Assembly: GCA_947476745.1 (NCBI GenBank) | Contig: CANJRG010000018.1 | Span: 1-64,000 of the forward strand | Direction of reading: 5' to 3' | Origin: Acidimicrobiia bacterium | GTDB taxonomy: Bacteria; Actinomycetota; Acidimicrobiia; Acidimicrobiales; CAIXPF01 | Length of the DNA: 64,000 nt | In this document: positions 20,201 to 26,509 of the stretch, in pieces | How the letters are laid out: each line of letters starts with the position of its first letter | How positions within the stretch are numbered: the stretch's first letter is position 1 | Program-made: the position numbers and the translations under genes | Notes under the pieces: generated by a model | What the model was told of the DNA's origin: nothing | What the model saw: only the letters and a program-made list of their open reading frames with translations | The model's database searches: none

Positions 20201-21393
20201 CGGCTGCGGCCGTTCGTCGTCCGTTGTTGGCCTGGACCGTAGCCGTCGCCGTTGCTGCGACGCTGTCGGGCCTGGGCGGGGTGACCAGCCATGTGGTGTC
20301 GGGCAAGGTGCTGCTGCGCGATCCGTGGGGTGCCGATCCCACGGTGGCCGAGGTGCCCGTCGGCGGCGATTTCGAGCGCTTCGTGCGGGGACAGGCCCAA
20401 CGGTTCGGCTCCGATCTAGTGCTGAGCGCCGCCGCCGAGGCCGCCGTCGTCGACCCGCAACGGCTGGCCGATGCGGTCAGCGTCGCCCCCGACGAGAGCG
20501 CGACGCAGCTCGTCGTCGTGGTCCGGGCACCGACGGACACGCAGGCCCGGGCCTGGTTCACCGCCGTCCTCGATACGTACCGTACCGTTCGGTCTGCCGA
20601 GGTCGGCGCTGCCGCCGAGGCGCAGCTGGCCGATTTGGCCGAGGAGCAACGGCGGTTGCCGGGTGACGGCGTGCTGGTGCAACGCGAATGGGACCTCCGC
20701 CTGGCCCTGCAGCGTTACGGCGATGGTGTGGCCTCTGCTGATATCGACGAGGAGGGTGTCGGTGTCGAACCCCCATGGCTGGCCCTGCGGGCCGTCCTGG
20801 GGGTCTTCGGCGGCGTGGCGAGCGGTCTGGGCGTGGCCTGGTTGGTCGGTGTGCGCAAGGAACGTCGTCGCGACCCCGGCCGGCTGGCCTCGGCGCTGGC
20901 GGCCCGCCCGATCGGAACGGTTCGTTGTTGTGAGCGACCGTCGGAAGCGAACGCCACCGACCTGGTGGCCTACGCACACGCGGCTGCGGCGTTGTGGGGC
21001 TTGGTCACGCCCGCCGCGCCGCGCCTGCGGGGCAGGCCGTACACGGTGGTGGTGGTCGCAGACGAGCTCGGAACGGCGGTGACCGCAGCGGTGCTCACCG
21101 GTGGGGCGCGACAGGCCGGGATCGGCGTCGACCTGGCCGTGGTCGACGAGCCGGTGCTCGATGCGGTGCTCGATCGGCTCGAGCGCCCGACGTGGGAGCG
21201 GACCGAGCTGCTGCTGTTGGCCTGCCCGCCGGCAAACGGGTCCTCGGTAGCGTTACGGCTCGCCGAGGTGGCCGACGCCGTGCTGATCGTCGCCGGCGAG
21301 CGGACGCCGCGAGCGGACCTCGTTCGGACGGCGGGCCGCCTCCGGCGGCTGGACACCGGCGAACTGTTGGTCCTACTCACCATCGACGCCTGA
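17293..21393 (+). CDS. Flippase-kinase-like-chain-length-regulator fusion protein
   Basis: One uninterrupted frame encodes 1,366 residues with three parts. Residues about 80-560 are a polytopic flippase of the Wzx/MATE-MurJ type (opening LVGTVVGAAANFALLALIGA, then many membrane segments), expected to move a lipid-linked glycan across the membrane. Residues about 640-930 resemble aminoglycoside/sugar phosphotransferases: HGDLTPWNLL near 827 and LFDWEHAG near 846 match the catalytic and metal loops. Residues about 975-1366 are a Wzz-like polysaccharide co-polymerase: membrane segment at 975-1000, GKVLLRDPWGADP, second membrane segment near 1163-1187, then a Rossmann-like BY-kinase fold without a Walker A loop. 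The first 79 residues are low complexity, so ATG 17530 is an alternative start. Confidence 0.8.
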   Translation: MALIEPPPPPAGARRSVPAGVGAGVGSGRVGAGACEGRPIDHRRSGAASAAGPAGGPAGGRDEDARDQGTRAQGDGGGSMATLVGTVVGAAANFALLALIGAAYGPEAFGLFAGVTALFLVLAMVTRLGADQGALWSVSRLLARGRAAAVPDVLRVALVPVALVAVVVALGVAAGADAIAARLAGGASADDYAVMLRVVALAIPFAAAGEVLLGITRGFGSMRPTVVASQLGRQVGQLLFVGAAVLVGSQRWLLAAAWALPYVGTVLYPAWWLRGRLGQRHEDVDRTAFWRYSGSQAANQSAQIGLEKIDIILLGPMASLAAQGSYNAANRLTHLAVLAWYALMLPHSPRWGRWFEQGRVTEVVRSARRVTGWGILVIGPLLVSYVLYGAVWTGLLSPGLAQGGPAIAVLAGGLLATLLLGPCENLLLMAGRSGRSFVNNLVALAIDIGLNLLLIPRYGAVGAAAAWVVALSAVRLSATVMLWRECRVTSWSASAVLAMGVVMATFGVVGVAVRELLDGPSRQSLVASVAISFPLFVAALVALRRPLALQELLGVARGPRPAPGANWTPSPAGPVVQPAQAGQPVLADRPRLAVLPAQAGPGGGVPAANQRYVAMVEASYLHLRIRSAAAVRLPVTPDDLRMLLDLVPAIGIRGRMLRRALVVAAPWFGRRPQMLPRLSVCRPLVLPFDRTVLAEVLETAATRLGRDFDAVVWLLPPATTERRLGVLLLEDGRRVGHLRITEGHCPTVVRPQPTTGRGTRSGVEWPLLLVRWQHGELAAELSTALPPGVYRPARLPIEQLVAVSEDLAETLWPPFEPGSATGHPAMHGDLTPWNLLQSSDGRLVLFDWEHAGYAPAGADLARYLANAEHGDRLAAGLPPQWQAALAAASTYWLREIRRRSFGEPTGWQRRGRRAEIGRLIAMGGRDDREAELVADYVATLGPPAAVRLPGGPPVEPPTPCGMGDVRLFAAAAAVRRPLLAWTVAVAVAATLSGLGGVTSHVVSGKVLLRDPWGADPTVAEVPVGGDFERFVRGQAQRFGSDLVLSAAAEAAVVDPQRLADAVSVAPDESATQLVVVVRAPTDTQARAWFTAVLDTYRTVRSAEVGAAAEAQLADLAEEQRRLPGDGVLVQREWDLRLALQRYGDGVASADIDEEGVGVEPPWLALRAVLGVFGGVASGLGVAWLVGVRKERRRDPGRLASALAARPIGTVRCCERPSEANATDLVAYAHAAAALWGLVTPAAPRLRGRPYTVVVVADELGTAVTAAVLTGGARQAGIGVDLAVVDEPVLDAVLDRLERPTWERTELLLLACPPANGSSVALRLAEVADAVLIVAGERTPRADLVRTAGRLRRLDTGELLVLLTIDA

Positions 21394-21438
21394 GCGGAGC
21401 GAAGCGGTCTGCGGTCTGACGCCCGGATGTCGCCGCCC

Positions 21439-22365
21439 TCAGGCCCAGGACAAGGTGCGCCCCAGTTGCTCCTGCAACCGCAGGTTGTGGGGCCGGAAGT
21501 GCTCGCGCAGACGTTCCGCCACCTCGGCCGGTGCTGTCGGTGCCGTCGGTGCTGTCGACGGGCCCCGCGCACTGTTGCGGTGCTCGGGGGCGAAGCCGTG
21601 CTCGGGCAGGCCGAGGAACGCGGCCACCCGGGCCAGCACGGCGCAGCTGTCGGCGAAGAGATCCTCGGCCTCGAGCACCAGCAGGCGGTCGCGACCGAAA
21701 CAGTCGAGCCACGGCTCGAGGCAGTCCGCGTACTCGCTCTGGCGTCGGTAGGTCAGGTGCTCCTCGCAGAAGTCCGCCGACCGAGGCCCGCCTTCGTCGG
21801 CGCCGAGTCCGTACCGCCGGCGATGGTCCTCCAGATCGAGCGCCGCGGCGAAGTCGTCGAGCGGTTCATGGCCGCGGCGGCGTTGTTCGAGGAACTGCGA
21901 GAAGGTCCGCTCGACGGGGTCGCGCAGCACCACGATCAGCCGGGCTTCGGGGGCCTCGGTCGCGGCGCGTTCGGCGGCACCGGGCGAGGCGAGGTACCAC
22001 GGGGTGGCCTCGCCGGCGACGGCGGCGCCGGCGTGACGGATGGTCCGACGGCGGGTCAGATCGGTGGGGAAGTGGCCTCGATACCAGCGGCCACCGGGCC
22101 GGGGCCGGTCGAGCCACCGGGTGCCCTTGCGGTGCTGCTGCAACGGGAGCCAGCCCGCGCTGAGGACCAAGGGCAGCACCGCAGGATGCTGCAGCAAGCC
22201 GTAATAGAGCGACGTGCTGCCGCAGCGCCGCCCGCCGATGATGAGGAAATCCGGAGGTCGACGCCACGTGGCGGTGGTGGCGCCTGCGGCCAGGATGGCG
22301 GCTTCCGCCGGGACGCGCACGGCCCGCCAGAGGCGACCGCGGCCTTCGCTGTAGGTAGGGATCAT
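21439..22365 (-). CDS. PAPS-dependent sulfotransferase
   Basis: Predicted to transfer sulfate from PAPS to a carbohydrate. The 5'-phosphosulfate loop reads IIGGRRCGSTSLYYGLL near residue 40 and the 3'-phosphate element reads LRDPVERTFSQF; at 308 residues it is in the usual range. A short Thr-Ala-Pro stretch encoded by 9-bp repeats lies in the C-terminal third. ATG 22365 overlaps the stop of the polymerase gene (ATGA), so it belongs to the minus-strand operon 26223 to 21439 and probably decorates the same polysaccharide. It converges on the fusion gene. Confidence 0.85.
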   Translation of the reverse strand: MIPTYSEGRGRLWRAVRVPAEAAILAAGATTATWRRPPDFLIIGGRRCGSTSLYYGLLQHPAVLPLVLSAGWLPLQQHRKGTRWLDRPRPGGRWYRGHFPTDLTRRRTIRHAGAAVAGEATPWYLASPGAAERAATEAPEARLIVVLRDPVERTFSQFLEQRRRGHEPLDDFAAALDLEDHRRRYGLGADEGGPRSADFCEEHLTYRRQSEYADCLEPWLDCFGRDRLLVLEAEDLFADSCAVLARVAAFLGLPEHGFAPEHRNSARGPSTAPTAPTAPAEVAERLREHFRPHNLRLQEQLGRTLSWA

Positions 22366-23672
22366 GCAGCGTTCACCGGGGGGTTCGGGGCGTGGCGGGC
22401 CCCTCGGGGGACAAGGGTGCTCGTCGTACCGGTCGCAGCTGCACCGGCCGTGGTGCCGGCGGCAGGTGTGCCGGCGTTCGTGGCGACCCAGGCCACGACG
22501 AGGAGAAAGAGCAGGTCGGCCGATGTCCCCGCCTGGGCGAGGTACTGCGCGGTCAGTCCGTTGACCAGCATGGCGGCGAACAGCCCGGTGAGCAGGGCCT
22601 TCTCGGCGTCCGGCTCGCCGGCACGTAGCCGCCACACCGTACCGATGAGTACGGCTATGAACAGAGTGAGCCCGATCAACCCGGCACTGAGTCCGATCTC
22701 GATGTAGGCGTTGTGCGCACCACCGAGTCCGATGGTCTCCAGGAACAGCTCGCGCGACGAGAAGTAGCCCTGTCCGATCAGTGGCCGACGACTGAACGCG
22801 GCCCAGGCCTCGCTCCACAGCCCTGCCCGGGAGTTGAGGGACTTGAGCTGACCCACCGTCTCGCCCCGTAGGGCGATCGCCTTGAGCAGGGGGAAGGTCA
22901 GCCCGATCAACGGCGGCGTGGCCAGGGCGCCGAGCAGGATGAGGTCGCTGCGGGTTCGCCGCCGGTGACGGGCCAGCAGGGTGACGGTCAGCCCGGCGAC
23001 GAAGGCCAGCAGCGACCCGCGGGTCTCGGTGGTGAACAGGGCGAGTGCGTGGGCGCCGAAGAGCAGGCCGTAGGTGGTGGCCGACCAACGGCGGGGCAGG
23101 CCGGCATCGGTCCACCAGCCGAACAACAGCAACGCCGACACCGTCAGCATCGAGGCCGACACCACCGGGTGGCCGTACAACCACATGAAGCGGCCCGTGG
23201 TCTGCAGGTCGCCGGGTCGTTGGTAGACCAGACCGATGGCGATCCCCGCGTTGACCACCATTACGTAGCCGTGGGCGATGGCGTACCAGGTCCCGGCACG
23301 GGCCCGGGCGGCGACGGCGACGACGAGACCGACAGAGACGAGCAACTGGAACGCCCGCGCTGTGGCCAGCGCCGGGCTCGGTGCCCACAACGCCGACACC
23401 GCCAGGGCCAGACAGAGCGCCACCAGCGTCTGCAGCAGCCACGGCCGTGGGGTCCGGCCGATGGGTCGGGCCACGGTGAGCAGAAGCCAGCCGCCGACCA
23501 CGGCGTAGGCCAGCAGCTCGCCGATGGTGGCAAGGTCGATGGATCCCCGGGTGGCCTGTTCGACGTCGCGGCGACGGAACTCGAAGTCACCGGCGACCAC
23601 CAGCACCGCGAAGGCCGCGGTGGCGGCACGGTCGGTCAACGTCGAGCGCAGTCGCCGTGCCGGTGCGTTCAT
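22362..23672 (-). CDS. O-antigen ligase/polymerase-type membrane protein
   Basis: A 436-residue polytopic protein with about ten hydrophobic segments and a large loop before the last ones containing LNSRAGLWSEAWAAF, then RPLIGQGYFSS and GGAHNAYIEIGLSAGLIGL. This R-x-x-W ... G-x-G ... H-N-x-x-x-x pattern is the Wzy_C/WaaL signature. It would polymerise repeat units or attach the chain on the outer face of the membrane. Start ATG 23672 and stop both overlap neighbours by four bases. Polymerase and ligase cannot be separated by sequence alone. Confidence 0.85.
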   Translation of the reverse strand: MNAPARRLRSTLTDRAATAAFAVLVVAGDFEFRRRDVEQATRGSIDLATIGELLAYAVVGGWLLLTVARPIGRTPRPWLLQTLVALCLALAVSALWAPSPALATARAFQLLVSVGLVVAVAARARAGTWYAIAHGYVMVVNAGIAIGLVYQRPGDLQTTGRFMWLYGHPVVSASMLTVSALLLFGWWTDAGLPRRWSATTYGLLFGAHALALFTTETRGSLLAFVAGLTVTLLARHRRRTRSDLILLGALATPPLIGLTFPLLKAIALRGETVGQLKSLNSRAGLWSEAWAAFSRRPLIGQGYFSSRELFLETIGLGGAHNAYIEIGLSAGLIGLTLFIAVLIGTVWRLRAGEPDAEKALLTGLFAAMLVNGLTAQYLAQAGTSADLLFLLVVAWVATNAGTPAAGTTAGAAATGTTSTLVPRGARHAPNPPVNAA

Positions 23673-24877
23673 CCGCCCCGAACCACCCGTTCGGCCGCCG
23701 CCGACCACTGCGTCGGGAGCCGCACGGTGCCACGTCGGGTGCTGGCGGCGGCGTGCAGCAGCTGTCGGTAGGCGTCGACCACGGCGTCCACGGAGAACTC
23801 CCGGGCCACCCGTTCGGTTGCCGCCTTGCGGATCAGGTGGTCGTCCTCGGCATCCTCGGCGAGGATGGCCTCCACGGTGGCGATGAGATCCGTCGGGTCG
23901 AGGCGGAAATAGCGGCCGGCATCGCCGAGGGTGTTGCGGTTGAACACGTTGTCGAGGGCGCAGATGCGACCACCGGCCGCCATGGCCTCGACCAGGGAGG
24001 GATTCGTCCCGCCGACGGAATGGCCGTGCAGGTGGACGGCGGCGTGATGGATGAGGTCGAAGAACTCGTGGCGGTCGCCGACATGGCCGAGCGGCCGGAT
24101 GCGGGGGTCGCCGGCGGCGAGGTCCTCGAGCCGGCGGGTGACCGGCGAGTCGTAGTTGGCGGTGCCCAGCACCACCAACGGCAGCGGTAACGACGAGGCG
24201 GCGACGGCTTCCGCGACGCGGTCGAGGTTGTTCTCAGGGTTGTGACGGCCGGCGATGAGGAGATAGCCGCCCGGTTCGAGGCCGTGGCGGCGGACCGCGT
24301 CCGGATCGGGGGACCAGTCGAGGTCGGGCTGGCAGTACGGGATCACCGTGCTCGGGGCCCGGAACTCGTCGCGGTACACGTCGGCCATCGCCGCGCAGTC
24401 CGCGATGAGGGCGGTGGCGCAGCGATGGGCGATGCGCGCTGAGCCGTGGAAGACCGCCCGTGCCAGCGGCCCCCACTTGTCGCGCAGCCACTCCTGGCCG
24501 TCCACGTTGAGCACGACGGGTTGTCCGGTGCGTCGGCCGATGAGACAGAACGGGGCGTTGGCGACGTTGACCACCAGCAGGACGTCGTGACGGTGGCGTC
24601 GTGCCGCCAGCCCGGCGGTGAGCCCGTGGCTGAGGGTGTTGAGGTTCTTGCCTCCGATGGCGGACACGACGCGTCGCTGCACGCCGTTCCAGTCCTGGTC
24701 ATCCATGCCCTCGCCGGGCCGGCAGTAGATGGTGACGCGATCACCGCGACGTACGAGCTCGGGCAGCAGGGTGGTGAGAAAGGTCTCGTAGCCGGAGTAG
24801 GTCGACGGCACGCCCCGGGCGCCGTAGACGCCGATGTCGAGCGGACGGTGGGGCCGCAAGTTGTGCAGGGTGGTCAC
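23669..24877 (-). CDS. Glycosyltransferase with DUF1972-like N-terminus (GT4)
   Basis: A 402-residue GT-B enzyme. The N-terminus DIGVYGARGVPSTYSGYETF matches the DUF1972 group, which includes rhamnosyltransferases of streptococcal capsule loci. The C-terminal half has YLLIAGRHNPENNLDRV and VGGTNPSLVEAMAAGG, a donor-binding pattern. GTG 24877 overlaps the chain-length-regulator stop (GTGA) and the stop overlaps the polymerase ATG, so all four minus-strand genes are coupled. A rhamnose donor is a possibility, not a conclusion. Confidence 0.88.
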   Translation of the reverse strand: MTTLHNLRPHRPLDIGVYGARGVPSTYSGYETFLTTLLPELVRRGDRVTIYCRPGEGMDDQDWNGVQRRVVSAIGGKNLNTLSHGLTAGLAARRHRHDVLLVVNVANAPFCLIGRRTGQPVVLNVDGQEWLRDKWGPLARAVFHGSARIAHRCATALIADCAAMADVYRDEFRAPSTVIPYCQPDLDWSPDPDAVRRHGLEPGGYLLIAGRHNPENNLDRVAEAVAASSLPLPLVVLGTANYDSPVTRRLEDLAAGDPRIRPLGHVGDRHEFFDLIHHAAVHLHGHSVGGTNPSLVEAMAAGGRICALDNVFNRNTLGDAGRYFRLDPTDLIATVEAILAEDAEDDHLIRKAATERVAREFSVDAVVDAYRQLLHAAASTRRGTVRLPTQWSAAAERVVRGG

Positions 24878-26223
24878 GTGGCGCTCCTCGGCAGGGCGAT
24901 GCAGGCCTGCGGTCGCTGGGCAGCACTGTCGTAGAAGGCCAGGGTCCGGCGGACGTCGTTGGCGTCGTCTCCGGCGACGACGACGAGTACGACGGTGTCG
25001 GCCACCCCGGCCATCCGCAGGGCCCACAGGTCTTGCTGGGGGACGCCGCAGGCGAACAGCACCAGGTCGTGGTCCCGGCTGCCGAGGTCCGGTCGGGTGC
25101 CGGTCCGGGTCAGCTCGGCGGCTTCGACCACCTTGCAGCGAGCGCCCTGGCCGGCGGCGACGTCGGCGAGGCGTTGCGCCACCGCGCCGGTGGGTACCGC
25201 TGGGCTCGAGGCGGCCAGGACCACCACGTACGCGCCGCCCGCGTCACGGGGCGGGCGGTGGCGCAACTGCGCAGCGATGGCGAGCAACGCGGCATCCGCG
25301 GCGAGACGCGACCGGGGTGAGGAGCGGTCCTTCAGCGGCTCGAGGGTGCCGCAGAACGCCAGGGACCACAGCGTGGAGAGTCGCTCGGGGTCCTCGACCC
25401 GACGACGCCGGCCGGCCCACACCCACGCCAGCACTGCGGCGAGCGAGGTGCCGAAGCCGGCGGCGAGCAGCGGGATGAGAACCTTGCCCATCGCGCCGAT
25501 GTCGGGCGTTGCGGGCTGCTTCTCGACGAAGGCCACGCCGTCGTCGTAGGACGCAAGGGCGATGCGCAGGTCTGCGGCACGCCGGTAGAGCTCGGTGCGG
25601 TCCTCGACCTGCAGGCCCTTGGCTTCCTGCTCGATGGTCTGCAGCACCGACGCGGCCTGGGCGGCGACGAGGTCCTTGCGGGCGGCCGAGTAGGCCTCGA
25701 GGACGGCGTCGAGGCGGCGCTGGGCCTGTGGCGCGGAGCTGCCGCCCACCGTGACACCGATGAACTCGCCCGAGGCGGTGGCTGAAGCGGACACGGCGGG
25801 GCCGAGCCGCTCGGGGTCGGTGCCGAGGATGGCCGCGGCGGCGGCCACCACTTCATCGGTCTGCAGGTACCGTGCCTCACTCCGCACGAAGCGCTGGAAG
25901 TCGCCGCCGACAGGACGGTTGGTCACCCCGCTGTCGGCCTCCCACGGGTCGCGCAGCACCAAGCGGGCCGTGGCCTGGTAGCTGGTCCAGTTGAGCCCCA
26001 CGTAGAGCACGCCGAGCAGCCCGAACAGCACCGCACCGACCAGCAGCAAACGCGGCCGGCGCACGACGATGTCGAGCAGGCTGGGGTTGTCGTCTGGGTC
26101 GTCGGGTGGCGGGGAGGCGAGCGAGGGCGGTCCGGGCGCCGCCGACGCGACGATCGCGGTAGGCAGGGGCCTCCCGAGGTCGGCGCCTTCAGCGGGTGGT
26201 GTCCCCGCGGCGGATGCTCGCAT
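24874..26223 (-). CDS. Wzz-type polysaccharide co-polymerase with pseudo-BY-kinase domain
   Basis: 449 residues from ATG 26223: a Pro/Ala-rich start, membrane segment at about 58-77, periplasm-side domain with ATARLVLRDPWEAD and PVGGDFQRFVRSEARY, coiled-coil region, second membrane segment at about 247-270, then a Rossmann-like domain. The RDPWxAD...VGGDFxRFVR stretch is shared with the last part of the fusion at 17293-21393, so the two are paralogs. The C-terminal domain has alternating hydrophobic strands but no Walker A (VVLAASSPAVPTG where GEGKS would be) and no Tyr cluster, so kinase activity is unlikely. First gene of the minus-strand operon. Confidence 0.85.
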   Translation of the reverse strand: MRASAAGTPPAEGADLGRPLPTAIVASAAPGPPSLASPPPDDPDDNPSLLDIVVRRPRLLLVGAVLFGLLGVLYVGLNWTSYQATARLVLRDPWEADSGVTNRPVGGDFQRFVRSEARYLQTDEVVAAAAAILGTDPERLGPAVSASATASGEFIGVTVGGSSAPQAQRRLDAVLEAYSAARKDLVAAQAASVLQTIEQEAKGLQVEDRTELYRRAADLRIALASYDDGVAFVEKQPATPDIGAMGKVLIPLLAAGFGTSLAAVLAWVWAGRRRRVEDPERLSTLWSLAFCGTLEPLKDRSSPRSRLAADAALLAIAAQLRHRPPRDAGGAYVVVLAASSPAVPTGAVAQRLADVAAGQGARCKVVEAAELTRTGTRPDLGSRDHDLVLFACGVPQQDLWALRMAGVADTVVLVVVAGDDANDVRRTLAFYDSAAQRPQACIALPRSAT

Positions 26224-26374
26224 GGTGATGGTCGGACCTCTCAGCACGGCGCGTCCGACGGGGTCGGGCAGCGATCCCTGGTCACTTCGGCAGTTGGCCC
26301 GCTCCGGCTGAGTAGCACCATTGGGTATACGCGCCCGACAAGCGCGCCCGGCAGATGCACCTGCGCTGGACGGC

Positions 26375-26458
26375 GGGGCGGTAGGCCGTCGGGCCAGGTG
26401 GTGGGGCGGTAGGCCGTCGGGCCAGGTGGTGGGGCCGTAGGCCGTCGGGCCAGGTGGT
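26375..26458. repeat. 28-bp tandem repeat in a divergent intergenic region
   Basis: Three copies of a 28-bp unit (starting GGGGCGGTAGGCCGTCGGGC), the third with one change, in the 286-bp region 26224-26509 between the divergent chain-length-regulator and propeller genes. It ends 39 bp before the TACGCT element of the rightward gene, where a regulator could bind. The rest of the region shows nothing else. Confidence 0.9.
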
Positions 26459-26496
26459 GGGACCTTCGCCCTGTGTGCGAGCGACGGTGCGATTCG

Positions 26497-26502
26497 TACG
26501 CT
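26497..26502 (+). promoter_or_regulatory. -10-like TACGCT upstream of the propeller/Fn3 gene
   Basis: TACGCT ends seven bases before GTG 26510 and there is no Shine-Dalgarno sequence, as expected for a leaderless transcript. Confidence 0.45.
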
Positions 26503-26509
26503 CGGCGCA

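Noticed and set aside
17293-21393. Three separate genes called as one by a missed stop
   Set aside because: No stop occurs in the frame, linkers are long and protein-like, and domain order is collinear; a sequencing error remains possible and is noted in the finding.
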